From positions 1 through 64,000 of the forward strand of contig JAWKNL010000016.1 in NCBI GenBank assembly GCA_041391725.1: a stretch of 64,000 nt of DNA. Reading direction: 5' to 3'. Below the pieces are notes generated by a model, which was given only the letters and a program-made list of their open reading frames with translations, was not told the origin of the DNA and searched no databases. The translations under genes and the position numbers were made by a program. The stretch comes from JAGQVA01 sp041391725. Lineage in GTDB: Bacteria > Bacteroidota > Bacteroidia > J057. This document shows positions 1-8,885 of the stretch, in pieces. The number at the start of each line of letters is the position of its first letter. The stretch's first letter is position 1.

Positions 1-458
1 TTATTCACCAGCGTATCGCCGCGGTAATTAATTGCGTCTTGATCGTTTTCAAGCAAATAGGTAAGATAAGACTGAATATAAAACGGCGAAAAAAGCAGCC
101 CCTGATTGCTGACAATCAGATAGGCGGGTGGATTTTCGGTATGTATGATGGTTCGCTCCGTGTTTATAATGGTATTAAAGCGCTGTCCATCAAAAAGTTG
201 CATTTCACCCGATGCAGATTCAAATATATATTTCACCGGCAGCAGCCCCTGTCCGGATGATTTTTCGATAAAAACAGAAGTTGTGTCTTTGAGCGTCGCG
301 CCATCCTGTTTGATGTCGTAGAAGGCATGGTATTCAAATGAAGGCGCCTCATTTAAAGCAATCACAACATCCTGTAGCTGTGCGAGTGGCGATTTTGTAC
401 CCGGACTGCACCCAAGCAGAATTCCGGCAAAAAAGAGAGAGAAAATTTTTTGTTTCAT
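1..458 (-). CDS. Lipoprotein, 3' end outside window
   Basis: An open frame starts with ATG at 458 and runs off the left edge after 152 codons without a stop. The N-terminus is a lipoprotein signal: Met-Lys-Gln-Lys, a hydrophobic stretch (IFSLFFAGIL), then the lipobox LLGC with the Cys at about residue 17, so the product is predicted to be anchored to a membrane. The mature part is rich in beta-type sequence (FEYHAFYDIK, ATLKDTTSVFIEKSSG). That pattern resembles the N-terminal domain found ahead of thioredoxin-like modules in some Bacteroidota lipoproteins, but no catalytic motif is visible, so this is only a guess. No neighbour in the window clarifies its role. Lipoprotein call fairly sure, function unknown. 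Confidence 0.7.
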   Translation of the reverse strand, partial: MKQKIFSLFFAGILLGCSPGTKSPLAQLQDVVIALNEAPSFEYHAFYDIKQDGATLKDTTSVFIEKSSGQGLLPVKYIFESASGEMQLFDGQRFNTIINTERTIIHTENPPAYLIVSNQGLLFSPFYIQSYLTYLLENDQDAINYRGDTLVN

Positions 459-637
459 CCAGACAGTATTCACGGTCGTGAAGTTAAGGAAAAAAGAGGA
501 CTGCCCATTAACCATTAACAATTAACAATTGATTCTGATTTTTCTGCCCCCACCCCGCCTGAAAAACGTTTCTGGCGGAGTAGCGGGAGCGATACCCACT
601 ATTTTTACCTCTTGCTGCCCTAACAATTGGGGTGGGG
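459..637. other. Intergenic stretch without a recognised gene
   Basis: This stretch lies between the start of the left-edge lipoprotein gene and the 3' end of the interrupted AbiEii gene. It contains short AT-rich direct repeats (attaaccattaacaatt) and C-rich tracts. I see no gene and no clear terminator. Confidence 0.4.
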
Positions 638-1035
638 TCATATTTCAAGAGCCTTGTACCAATAATAAAAAGCTGATTTATCAGGCTGCTTTTTCAACCT
701 ATTCAGGGAATTCCATTTCTGATCTTTAATTTCCCATTCTTTGATATCCTGCCCATCGTAATATGAGATTGGAGACATATCATTTAACAAAATCTTCATA
801 GCAAGATAGGCGATTCGTGCTGAAGCAGGTATAGCGTCATCTATCCGAAAATTACCGGACATCAGGAATCCAAAATCAAAAGCTTTTATTCCTTTCTGTA
901 ATTCGGTAAACTTTTGTTTCTCATCATCTGAATCACCACCTCTTCTTGCAATAATAAGACAGGTGTCAATGATATCTTGTAATACATTATCGGATGTCAG
1001 TTCAGAATTAGGGATTTTATTTTTTCTATAATTAA
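638..1035 (-). pseudogene. C-terminal fragment of AbiEii-type toxin, cut off by IS
   Basis: This is an open frame without its own start. Read upstream it continues uninterrupted to the left end of the IS at 1036. Joining it to the frame at 1973-2675, counting the duplicated 6-bp target only once, gives 1101 nt, exactly 367 codons, with the junction reading Lys-Glu-Ile-Asn-Tyr-Arg-Lys-Asn. It is therefore the last 130 or so residues of the AbiEii-like toxin gene. The fragment is charged and helical (LTSDNVLQDIIDTC, DGQDIKEWEIKDQKW), as expected of the C-terminal helical part of that family. It is unlikely to be translated unless from an internal ATG at 862. Confidence 0.8.
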
Positions 1036-1966
1036 CCCAAGTTGCTAGTTAGCAACAAGTTCTTAAAGATCTTTGCGCGGGTTCTGTAGTTTAGAGATTA
1101 CCACATCACCCTAACTAAGAACCCTATGTTGATCAAGTAATCGGAATATACATCATAATTGATGATATTCTCAAAACCATTGGCCATAAAGAAGATAATC
1201 GCCGCCAAATGAGTGATGCAGAAGTGCTAACGACCCTGTTGGTTTCGAGTATTTTCTTTGGCGGGAACCAGGCCCAATCGATGAGCTATCTTCAATCGGA
1301 GCGGCATATCCCGCAGATGCTCTCTGCCTCTCGGTTTAACCGACGGCTTCATGAGAATTGGGAACTGATTCTGGCCGTATTTCACCTATTGGCCGATTTG
1401 TTCAAGCATAGCCATGATTCAGCCCGCTATTTGGTCGATTCTTTTCCTGTGGCCGTTTGCCATAACATCCGGATTTCCCGCGCCCGAATCCTGAGTGGAG
1501 AACAATTCCGGGGAAAATGTGTCGCCAAACGAAGCTATTTCTATGGCTTTAAGGTCTTTCTGATCACCACCGAGACAGGGTTCCCTGTCGAGAATCGCCT
1601 TCGTCCCAGGTTCTGGCCGAAATCAGAGGACTAGAAGCCCTGCCGATGAATTTGCCGCCCGGAAGTGAACTCTATGGAGATAGTGGGATTACCGACTATC
1701 TCTTCGAAGATTTAGCCTGGGAATTAGACCAAATTGAGTTGAACATTTGTCGCAAAAAGAACTCGAAAAGGGGAGATACTTACCCCATTTCACTCTGGAA
1801 GAAACAACAGAGACGATATATTGAAACCGTATTCAGTATCATTCAGGGAAGATTTCCCAAGAAAATGATAGCTGCAATTCCTATTCAGGGATTTATCATT
1901 AAGCTCATGGGTTTCATTTTAGTACATGGGATTGATCAGTTAATACAACAACTAGCAACTTGAATT
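1036..1966 (+). mobile_element. IS982-family insertion sequence, about 931 bp
   Basis: The element interrupts the AbiEii toxin gene. Its ends share the inverted sequence CAAGTTGCTAGTT (left end at 1038, right end complement near 1962). The hexamer AATTAA flanks it at 1030-1035 and 1967-1972, and removing the element plus one copy restores the host reading frame. The right boundary is uncertain by four bases because the flank reads aattaattaatt. Size, imperfect terminal repeats and the transposase type fit IS982. The transposase is frameshifted, so this copy is probably not self-mobile. Confidence 0.8.
1134..1963 (+). pseudogene. IS982-family transposase, frameshifted
   Basis: This is a DDE transposase of the IS982 type, split in two frames. 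The first frame (ATG at 1209; homologous sequence continues upstream to about 1134 as VIGIYIIIDDILKTI without an obvious ATG) carries the first catalytic Asp in YLVDSFPVAV and the family block KRSYFYGFKVFLITTE, then stops at 1634. The second frame reads LAEIRGLEALP before its ATG at 1646, then carries the second Asp (LYGDSGITDY), the KKNSKR block and the catalytic Glu in RRYIETVFSII, and ends at 1963. The frames differ by one base near 1600-1610. All three acidic residues are present, so only the frameshift and the unclear start separate it from an active enzyme. Confidence 0.8.
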
Positions 1967-1972
1967 AATTAA

Positions 1973-2675
1973 TTTCCTTTTCAGCAAATTTCCTGAAACT
2001 TCTGGCTACTATCTCAATGTTTTCAATTCGCTCGAATAACTTGCTCAAATCGAAAAGCTGTTTACAAATCTCCATAGAGAAAGGTTGATTGTCTTCTCCT
2101 TTGAAAAAGGGAATCCCAATGGTATTTGGAGCAAACGCGGTCATTTTATCACCAGTAATAGCGTCTATTGAAGGAACTGTGATCATGGTCTCTGCTTCTA
2201 TCTCAATCCATTTGGTGTTGATCGGCATTTCAACTAGTTCGGGATAAATTGAATCTTCAATTAATACATCAAGCAAAATTGTTCCGGAGCCTTGCTGATT
2301 TGTGTCAAAAGAAAATTTATAATGGGCTTTGGGTACTCCCGGCTGATAACTACGATGTTCATCCAGTTCCCATTTATTAAAATGGGATGTTTCGATTACT
2401 CCAGCCAGAATTTTTTCAAGATCCTTCCTGTCAGTATTGCAGATGATGTCAATATCTATTGAAAATCGATTTCCTTCTTTGAGCAATAGCAGCAAACTTG
2501 TTCCTCCCTTGAATACAAAATGCAGTCCCTTTGCTTTTAGCTGTTCCAGCAAGTGCAAGGCATAAATCATTTTCTCAAGAATAATCTTGTCAATTCGTTT
2601 GTGGTCTTTTTGTTGTTTGAATTGTTCCAGCCACGCTTCTGTAAAGCACTTATCCTTAATCATCAATATTATCAT
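1973..2675 (-). pseudogene. AbiEii/AbiGii-type nucleotidyltransferase toxin, N-terminal part
   Basis: This is the N-terminal 236 residues of an AbiEii-family toxin; a stop created by the IS end closes the frame at 1965. The nucleotidyltransferase signature is clear: FKGGTSLLLL at about residue 56, followed by RFSIDIDI, the two Asp residues of the catalytic DxD. In type IV AbiE systems this protein is the toxic partner of AbiEi. The start is either ATG 2675 or ATG 2663; both overlap the 3' end of the upstream AbiEi-like gene (20 or 8 nt), which indicates translational coupling. The insertion removes about the last third of the protein. Whether the truncated product keeps activity cannot be judged from sequence. 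Confidence 0.8.
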
Positions 2676-3423
2676 TTACCAGGTACGACATGTGGTGTGT
2701 CATAAATTTTTTGATATCCTGTTCTCTTTCCCTTCTTTTTGCATAGCTAAAGAGTGTTGTGAAATTGATAGCGTATTTGCTAAGTGCATTTTCATAGATG
2801 TGTATTAATTCTCCGCCCTGCAAATAATAGAAAAGCCGTTCTTCTGCGAACAGGTCAACCAGTATTTTTTCAAGTGAGGGAGTGTAAAAACTGATTTTAT
2901 TCTCCGTTCTCTTTGAAAGCGGTGCTCTCGTAAGCAATTTCTTTATGATTACCGGCTGATTACTTTCCGCGATGTATAAATTAATGGCTCTTTCATCCGG
3001 ATTCACAAACACTTCCTTGTAAAGGTTGTCCTTTAAAGTATAGAAAAATGATTCTTCAAATCCTTTTTCAACCTCTATAAACAAGGAGGATTTACTCATT
3101 TGGTGTCGGACAAATTCATTCAGCCAACCAGTTTCCCAGCAACAGTATTTCACCTCATCATACTTTTCTGCAAGTTGTCTGGCAATCTTCAATAAAGGCG
3201 ACGAGATGTTTGGCTTGTATTTCGGCTTGTAGGAAATTAAATAAAAACCTCTTTTTAGGGGTTTAATGATGTTTCTGTTTTTAAGATCATGGATTCTCCA
3301 TCCAAAAGTTCCTTTTTTTAATTCTGGTTCGAAGTAACGGTAAAATTGAAAGAGTTCCTCCCGTGAAAAAGACTCTTTATTCCTGAATTCTTCGATCAAT
3401 CTATTTTCTAAAATTTTAGTCAT
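2656..3423 (-). CDS. AbiEi-like antitoxin of the AbiE system
   Basis: A 255-residue protein directly upstream of, and overlapping, the AbiEii toxin gene. The N-terminal part looks like a winged-helix DNA-binding region (EEFRNKESFSREELFQFYR ... LKNRNIIKPLKRGFYLIS, residues about 10-65), the usual arrangement for AbiEi antitoxins that repress their own operon. The C-terminal part (VDLFAEERLFYYLQGGELIHIYENAL) matches the style of AbiEi-like proteins paired with AbiEii in Bacteroidota. I chose ATG 3423 (Met-Thr-Lys-Ile-Leu) over an upstream start at 3507, because the extra residues look like untranslated leader. The gene is intact although its toxin is broken, so the antitoxin may be a relic under relaxed selection. 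Confidence 0.7.
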   Translation of the reverse strand: MTKILENRLIEEFRNKESFSREELFQFYRYFEPELKKGTFGWRIHDLKNRNIIKPLKRGFYLISYKPKYKPNISSPLLKIARQLAEKYDEVKYCCWETGWLNEFVRHQMSKSSLFIEVEKGFEESFFYTLKDNLYKEVFVNPDERAINLYIAESNQPVIIKKLLTRAPLSKRTENKISFYTPSLEKILVDLFAEERLFYYLQGGELIHIYENALSKYAINFTTLFSYAKRREREQDIKKFMTHHMSYLVNDNIDD

Positions 3424-3610
3424 GACGAACCCAACTTTTGCCAAAGATAGTAAATTCTGGCTATATTTGGAAATCAAAAAAACGCCAGTAAATAGAAAAT
3501 CTGGCAAAATTTGGATTTATGCATCCGCAGATGAAATGCACGTCAGTTTTTTCGGGTTTTGTATGATTGTGCAGTTGCGGGGGTGCTACTCAAAGGGATA
3601 CTGTGTAGTA

Positions 3611-3820
3611 TTACCGGAGACTCCTTACCAACTCTACTTCTTTGGTGATTTCGTCCATATCCGGAACAGCCTCCTCTTTCGACCGGAGTTTTGAAAGAAG
3701 CACGGAAAAGCGTTTTGAGGAAACTTCTTCCTCCCTAATCTTTATCAGGTTCATCCGGGCAAACTCCTCCAGAATCGCCTTTACCCTCGGATCTATTAAT
3801 TCAACTGTCATTACTGTCAT
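3611..3820 (-). CDS. Small antitoxin-like protein, 69 aa
   Basis: A short charged helical protein (DPRVKAILEEFARMNLIKIREEE ... DEITKEVELVRSLR, with two patches separated here). It resembles the small antitoxin-like proteins of Bacteroidota that usually precede a RelE/ParE toxin gene. No toxin frame follows in the 190 bases before the AbiEi gene, so it is an orphan or lost its partner. ATG 3820 is chosen; a TTG at 3829 would add three residues. Its orientation matches the cassette-like genes upstream (3.8-7.8 kb), so it could be the last member of that series. Confidence 0.5.
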   Translation of the reverse strand: MTVMTVELIDPRVKAILEEFARMNLIKIREEEVSSKRFSVLLSKLRSKEEAVPDMDEITKEVELVRSLR

Positions 3821-3829
3821 CTTGATCAA

Positions 3830-4130
3830 CGTTAATTGTAGTCAAGTTAGCCATTTTTTTGCACTTTTTCAACGGTTGTGCTCTGGGATTTTGGCACCCG
3901 CAGGCCTTTGCTCATTTCGGACAAACGGCCCGAAAATCCCGAGGCGTTTTACTATATCACCCGCAAATTTTGTAGGTAAGGCTGGGGAGGGTATCCATCC
4001 AACAGGTAACTTGTGTGCCCAAGCAAAGTGTGTTTCATCCACCTGTTCACTACCCACCTAAACCGAGGGAATGGGAGCTTAACTTAATGATGTTGAACCA
4101 TTGTTGGCTGGTCGTGCTTTTTATTTTCTT
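3830..4130 (-). repeat. Gene-free stretch with imperfect inverted repeat
   Basis: No convincing gene is present. The main structure is an inverted repeat with arms at 3881-3894 (CTCTGGGATTTTGG) and 3930-3943 (CCGAAAATCCCGAG), able to form a hairpin with an internal loop. It is flanked by GATATAGTAAAACGC-like sequence. It sits between two co-oriented genes, like the inverted repeats at 5409-5527 and 6639-6740, and I treat it as a possible cassette boundary. A 62-codon frame on the minus strand here looks accidental. Confidence 0.45.
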
Positions 4131-5384
4131 TTAAATTCTATCATTTGTCGCCAACGTGTTTGCGATTTCTCCCATTCTGTACCAATCGTCTCTGTCAAAC
4201 GTGCTGCTACTTGTAACAACTGGAATGTCGAACTCTCCGAGTGGCTCCTCTTTCATTTGCCATTTGTTTTTTTGATGGTATAGCTCTGTACCTTTTAACA
4301 GCATAAGCGGATATGCTGTCATTTTTGTGCAGCCGTTCGAGCGTAGGAAGCCAATACTTTTTTTGAAGCTGTCAACCGTCTGGTTTGGTAGCCCATAGAT
4401 TAAACTGACCTCATAGCTTATTCCTCTGTGGTTTAAGTCATTGAACAACTTTGCTATATGGTCGGGTTTGTTAGGGCGGTTTACAATTTCATATTCTTCT
4501 GGAATAACCGTTTGAATACCAAACTCTAAGTGTGAGCGTGTCTTTTCTGCAAGCGATATAAACTGTTCACCGTTATTGCCTTTTATTAACTCAAACCGAG
4601 TTTGAAAGGTGAAAACTGTCTCGTTGAAATGTAAACGGTCAATTTCTTTAAGGACCTGTAGGTAATGATTACCAGCATTGAACACAGGGTCAAGGACATT
4701 TACCTTTTTGACTTCCTTTGATCTAAACAACTGAAGTTCTTGAAAAACCTTATCGAGATGAAGCATGTGAACTTTGTTATTAGTCAAGTCTCTGTGGGCA
4801 CAGAATGTACAACGATACGGGCATCCTCTTTTTGTCTCCATTCTCACCATTGATTGATGAATAGGAATTGTCAACTCATTAGTCAGGTATGCAGACGGAA
4901 GCTGAGCAAAGTCCACATTCTTGTTTATGAATAGTTTTTGAGAGGGCTTTCGGCTTTTGATAGCTTCTAATAAACCTAATTCTGCGTAGCCTGAAACGAA
5001 AATGTCACAGTCAGGATACTCTCTTTGAAGTTTGGCAGTTTCACCATAAGTAATTTGATAACCACCGAGTACAATTTTATTCTGAAAGCCAATTTGTCTG
5101 AGGAACTGAATAAGCGGGTTTATCAAATGTTCATTCCAGATGTAAGCTGATATAGCAACCGTGTCAATTTCGGAGAAGTTAAATGATTTGAAATATTTCT
5201 CAAATAGGTCGCTTTCAAAATTTATCGGTGTATCGAAGGAGTTAATGCTGATGTTATGGATGATAAAATCTTCTCCGTATGTCTTGTCTTGTTTTGCAAA
5301 TGCAAGTAGAGAGCCAATCGCGAATGATTGATTTAGTTCTCCTTGTCGAATGAGGTCAAATGATATGATTAAAGTATGTTTCAT
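4131..5384 (-). CDS. Radical SAM protein with N-terminal B12-binding-like domain
   Basis: About 417 residues from ATG 5384 (Met-Lys-His-Thr-Leu). The N-terminal ~150 residues have the fold pattern of cobalamin-binding radical SAM enzymes (TVAISAYIWN, KIVLGGYQITYGE, DIFVSGYAELGLLEAI). The iron-sulfur motif is CPYRCTFC within ETKRGCPYRCTFCAH, the standard CxxxCxxC that binds the 4Fe-4S cluster and SAM. The Elp3-like core follows (HLEFGIQTV, SLIYGLPNQT). Members of this broad class methylate or rearrange varied substrates; the substrate here is unknown, and no B12-specific histidine motif is obvious. The gene stands alone between two inverted-repeat boundaries, with AlbA_2 and lipoprotein genes in the same orientation upstream. 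Confidence 0.8.
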   Translation of the reverse strand: MKHTLIISFDLIRQGELNQSFAIGSLLAFAKQDKTYGEDFIIHNISINSFDTPINFESDLFEKYFKSFNFSEIDTVAISAYIWNEHLINPLIQFLRQIGFQNKIVLGGYQITYGETAKLQREYPDCDIFVSGYAELGLLEAIKSRKPSQKLFINKNVDFAQLPSAYLTNELTIPIHQSMVRMETKRGCPYRCTFCAHRDLTNNKVHMLHLDKVFQELQLFRSKEVKKVNVLDPVFNAGNHYLQVLKEIDRLHFNETVFTFQTRFELIKGNNGEQFISLAEKTRSHLEFGIQTVIPEEYEIVNRPNKPDHIAKLFNDLNHRGISYEVSLIYGLPNQTVDSFKKSIGFLRSNGCTKMTAYPLMLLKGTELYHQKNKWQMKEEPLGEFDIPVVTSSSTFDRDDWYRMGEIANTLATNDRI

Positions 5385-5408
5385 TTTTTGCATGCCGGCC
5401 AACTTTTT

Positions 5409-5527
5409 GGCGCTTGCCACAGGGGCGGATTTCGGAGCATCCGCTTCGGCGGATCAACCAACACTGAACTTGAATAGAAGCACAAAGCTCCAAAGTTTGC
5501 GCGTCAACCCGTCTGATGCAAAACCCG
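5409..5527 (-). repeat. Imperfect inverted repeat between co-oriented genes
   Basis: Arm one (5409-5429, GGCGCTTGCCACAGGGGCGG) is an imperfect reverse complement of arm two (5506-5527, containing CCGTCTGATGCAAAACCCG). Read on the minus strand, the start of the element (ACACGGGTTTTGCATCAG) closely matches the start of the element at 6639-6740 (ATACGGGTTTTGAATCAG), and both end near GTTGGC followed by CATG or TATG. It therefore belongs to the same repeat family and resembles an integron attC-type site in layout, though the canonical core site was not confirmed. Confidence 0.5.
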
Positions 5528-5542
5528 TGTTAACAGCTGTGG

Positions 5543-6580
5543 TTAATCTTCTTCGTTAATTTCTTCTGTTTGTTGTTTTGTAGATATTTCAATTTCTTTA
5601 AAGTCAATTTGTCCAGATGTCTTCGGTGCATTGTCTGCATTTATACTCCAAAATATTGTCCCTGAAAAACTGTTAATGTCACTTTTTAATTTTATTTCTT
5701 TTAGTCTTGAATTTGTGTCCGGTAATATCGGGTCGTATCTTGATGGCCAATATTTTGGGTAAGTATTGTTTAATAGAGTTGTTACTTCTTTGATTTCTCT
5801 AATTGTATTGTCGCAATAGATTTTTTTGTATTCAATATTGTCTTTGTAAAATGTATCAATGTGTTGGTATTCTTTTGCTTCTAACATTAAAGCAGGTATT
5901 TCTATAAAACAATTAACATAGTCAGCATAAACTCCACCTATATTATGTCCATGAATAGTAAGAGTATTTAATGTTTTAAAAACTTTCTCAGGTTGTCTTT
6001 GTGGTTGATTGAAATTAAATGTTGGAATAGTCGGAAACATAGATTTAACTTCATAAGTGTATTGTTCAATTTCAAATGAAAGCTCAATTTTTGGAAATTT
6101 CTTTCTGTTCATTACATCTCTAATCTCATAGTCATACATTGCAACACTTTCAAAGTTAAACCTTTTGTAATATCGTTGGTCGCCCGCTTGATGGGCTGTA
6201 TTGCTTTTAGGAATTTCAACGACGTATACCACTTTGTCTTTTTCGGTGAGAATAGAAATGGGAATTATTTTTATCCCGTCTATTCTTGGTGAAACATTAC
6301 TGTTAATGACTTGTTCAAGCCATTCCTTACTAATAAGGTTTCTGTCAATTGGGTCAATTTTTTCGGGTAAATATTTTTTTGTCGGTTCTGTAAACTCTTT
6401 TACACCATAAATGACAATTCCACCGTCAGAATTTGCAAAAGCAGAAATGTCTTTTGAAATCTCCTTTTTTTTGCCGTCAGTCTTTTGTAGAGCATCAGCA
6501 GCCTTGTAGTCAAGATGTATATTTTCTTCAACTTGATTTAATATCAAATTTTCTATGTCTGATATGTTGCGAATTTCCAT
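5543..6580 (-). CDS. AlbA_2 (Schlafen-type divergent AAA-4) domain protein
   Basis: A 345-residue protein whose first 150 residues match the AlbA_2/Schlafen-like ATP-binding domain found in bacterial transcription regulators and defence-associated proteins. Visible blocks are ENIHLDYKAAD (the E-x-LDxK type opening), EISKDISAFANSDGGIVIYGVKE (core motif with conserved Asn and Gly-Gly) and YVVEIPKSNTAHQAGDQRYYKR (the PxSxxxPH-like block ahead of RYYxR). The C-terminal half (about 170-345) is beta-rich and not recognised. Start ATG 6580 begins MEIRNISDIENLI, normal for the family. It lies alone between two inverted-repeat boundaries and is AT-rich compared with the core genes of the window, which suggests transfer. 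Role unknown; a defence or regulatory function is possible. Confidence 0.75.
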   Translation of the reverse strand: MEIRNISDIENLILNQVEENIHLDYKAADALQKTDGKKKEISKDISAFANSDGGIVIYGVKEFTEPTKKYLPEKIDPIDRNLISKEWLEQVINSNVSPRIDGIKIIPISILTEKDKVVYVVEIPKSNTAHQAGDQRYYKRFNFESVAMYDYEIRDVMNRKKFPKIELSFEIEQYTYEVKSMFPTIPTFNFNQPQRQPEKVFKTLNTLTIHGHNIGGVYADYVNCFIEIPALMLEAKEYQHIDTFYKDNIEYKKIYCDNTIREIKEVTTLLNNTYPKYWPSRYDPILPDTNSRLKEIKLKSDINSFSGTIFWSINADNAPKTSGQIDFKEIEISTKQQTEEINEED

Positions 6581-6638
6581 CTTATATTTCAGTCTCTTTT
6601 TGTTTGTTTGGTCGTTCTACCATAGCTGCCAACGTTCT

Positions 6639-6740
6639 CGGGCTTTGCGTTCGGGCGGGCAAATAAAGTACAAAAGTTTCATTTTATTACTAAAACATAA
6701 AGCTCTATGTTTCACTTCACCCCGCCTGATTCAAAACCCG
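6639..6740 (-). repeat. Imperfect inverted repeat between co-oriented genes
   Basis: Arms 6639-6660 (CGGGCTTTGCGTTCGGGCGG) and 6721-6740 (CCCGCCTGATTCAAAACCCG) pair over about 20 positions with a central mismatch block and a ~60-base AT-rich loop. Outer sequence is GCTGCCAACG on one side and TATTATAGTGCG on the other. The structure is shared with 5409-5527. Confidence 0.55.
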
Positions 6741-6799
6741 TATTATAGTGCGTTTTTGCTTTTGACTTACTTACTAATATTAAAATAATTGTTGCACAT

Positions 6800-7747
6800 T
6801 TATTTTACTAAAACTGATTTTGTTATTGTTTTAAAATTTGTCATATCGGTAAATCTAATAAGTACATAGCCTTCATTTTGGTAGTCAATTTCAATTGGTG
6901 TAACTCCTTCATCCCATTGATTGCAATGAGTAGAAAACGGGTCTACGGCATAAATCCATTGATTATTTTTTAGAGTCCATACATAATAATTTCTCCAACA
7001 GCTTGTACACCATTCTGGTAATAAGCCAATTTCATCTGAACCATTATTGTTTAAGTCTCCTAAATTAGTTGGTTGACCACCAATACACGATTTAATACTA
7101 ATTGAAGGGATTGAACTGTCTGAAAATTTTATATAACTGTTGCAGCTACCTAAACAGTCTAAACATTCCGATTCTTTAGGTGGTACTAACCACATATAAT
7201 CGTTAATACCGTCTCCGTTGAAATCTCCTTCTATTGCACCTTTAGGTACTTTGATTTCTTTTGCTTTAGCTAAATTCTTATCAGTAACTAAGTCACCTTC
7301 TGTTGTTATTTTCCAATTATCTTGTTTTTTTGAAAAAATAAGATAAGATGGATAGTCATTAGTTTTTTGATTAAACGTAACTCGTTTAACAAAGGTGAAC
7401 TTAAACTCTTTGTCACTAAGCATTTCAGTTCTAATTTCTCCAAATATTTGTTGATAGTAATCTGGATATTTTTTAAATAATGAAAGTTTACTTTCTATAC
7501 AAGAATTTTTCTCTTTCTGTGTCCCATAGTAGAATATGGAACTATCGTATAGACTTGAAAGTATTCCAATGTCCCTTGATATATGGGCATCATTCCATTC
7601 TTCAACCAATTTTGCTACATTTAAATTGCTTGATTGTGAGTTTTCTGAATTCGTGTCGGCTTGGTTGTTACAACTTGTTATAAAAGAAAGCATCGAAAAT
7701 GCCACTACCACAAAAGTAAGTGAGATAAGTTTCCTAAGTATTGTCAT
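6800..7747 (-). CDS. Lipoprotein with NTF2-like and FG-GAP-like regions
   Basis: 315 residues from ATG 7747 (MTILRKLISL). A lipoprotein signal with lipobox ending SFITSC places the Cys near residue 26. Residues about 45-140 (LVEEWNDAHISRDIGILSSLYD ..., split by motif) resemble an NTF2/SnoaL-like fold that often binds small ligands. The second half carries calcium-binding integrin-type repeats, GDFNGDGINDY and GDLNNNGSDEIG, typical of FG-GAP beta-propellers, with many Cys pairs (CLDCLGSC, CTSC). An upstream in-frame start at 7867 would put 40 residues ahead of the signal peptide and is rejected. It is likely a surface or periplasmic protein. It is the first gene of the cassette-like series. 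The exact role is unknown. Confidence 0.7.
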   Translation of the reverse strand: MTILRKLISLTFVVVAFSMLSFITSCNNQADTNSENSQSSNLNVAKLVEEWNDAHISRDIGILSSLYDSSIFYYGTQKEKNSCIESKLSLFKKYPDYYQQIFGEIRTEMLSDKEFKFTFVKRVTFNQKTNDYPSYLIFSKKQDNWKITTEGDLVTDKNLAKAKEIKVPKGAIEGDFNGDGINDYMWLVPPKESECLDCLGSCNSYIKFSDSSIPSISIKSCIGGQPTNLGDLNNNGSDEIGLLPEWCTSCWRNYYVWTLKNNQWIYAVDPFSTHCNQWDEGVTPIEIDYQNEGYVLIRFTDMTNFKTITKSVLVK

Positions 7748-7929
7748 AATTTTTCTTACTGTATTATTTTCTGTTGTCATAAAACGAGCTATAACACCCG
7801 CATAAACGCCACGTGTAGCATTTACTTCCTTGTATCCCCCAGATTTCCCCACCCCTAAACCTACCAAAATCCCTCCATTCTGCCAAATATTTTACATGGC
7901 TGTAATATAGGATGGTATGTTTCGCCTCG

Positions 7930-8885
7930 TTACTGGGAGTTGCCTGTCACATCAGGTGTTTTTCCCGCCTCATATTCCCCAATTCTCGCTCTCAGCATCG
8001 GGCTAAACTTCTTCGCGCCCTGGGTGCGCAGGTGGTTGGAGTCAAAAAAGTCTGCGGCTTCAAAGCGGGGGTCGCGGGTGAAGTCAAAATAGGGGACTTC
8101 CCACGCAGCGCTGAGGGAGTCCATCACCGCTGTCATCGCCGCGTACCGCTCCGGTCGGGTGTTTTCGATGTAGGTCCTGTACATCGGCGGGGAAATCAAT
8201 ATGAGGTCTATATCCCGTTCTGCATTTTTGGATGATCGCTGCAATCCTGCCTGTGTTGACGGGGATCAGTTCTTCAAAATAAAACCGGTCGTGATAAGGC
8301 CCTACGTCTTTGCCGCTTTTTTCGAGGTCTTTTTGTTCGTCTGTCGCAAACCAGCCATTGCGTCTGAACTCCACCACCAGCGAATCGCCTTCGTATAATA
8401 ACTGATCGTACGGTCCACGCTGGTTTTGATGGTAAACAGATTGACAATGCTGTAACTTTTTTACTGAAACGGATTGGTAAACGCCCGGCTTCCGTAAAAC
8501 AGCCGGTAATGATAACTCCGGTTAAAATCTCCGGATTCCGGTCTGACTCTGCGCCCAATGAAGGGTAGGATATGGGCAAAATCACCGTTTCCAGTGAAGT
8601 CATTTTATCGATATATTTTTCGAAAAAGAAAATGATCAAATACAATGTCTGCGCTGTAGCTGATAGGTTAAACGCTAAACCGTCAAGTGAGTCGGGAAGA
8701 ATCGCCAGATAGGTATGCGAACTCCCAATACCAAAGTCTGCCACTCGGGCAAATGGGCTTCCAGCAATTCGTTTTTTGCGGGTGTAGTCGTTGGGAATCG
8801 TGCGCTGTATCATTTCCAGAATAAACAATGCCGCCAGCACCGGAAGGCTGAACCATAGGATTCGTATGAGAAATCTTGTGATCAT
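7930..8885 (-). pseudogene. Decayed SGNH-type protein, partner of the MBOAT gene
   Basis: Homologous sequence is spread over at least three frames in about 955 bp. The first frame from ATG 8885 has an N-terminal membrane segment (FLIRILWFSLPVLAALFIL) and then GIGSSHTYLAILPDSLDG, the family's GxSHTY block. The last frame ends with DSNHLRTQGAKKFS, the Asp-x-x-His block of SGNH/GDSL-like enzymes. Such proteins normally follow an MBOAT O-acyltransferase gene and work with it in O-acetylation of an exported polymer. Several frameshifts separate the blocks, so the gene is inactive unless the region contains sequencing errors. The ATG at 8885 overlaps the end of the MBOAT gene, the usual operon arrangement. 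Confidence 0.65.

Noticed and set aside
1036..1966. Programmed frameshift in the IS transposase
   Set aside because: No slippery heptamer was visible at 1600-1610 and IS982 elements usually have one frame; treated as a mutation, with some doubt.
3869..4057. 62-codon minus-strand frame in the boundary region
   Set aside because: Lies in an inverted-repeat stretch and shows no family features or start context.
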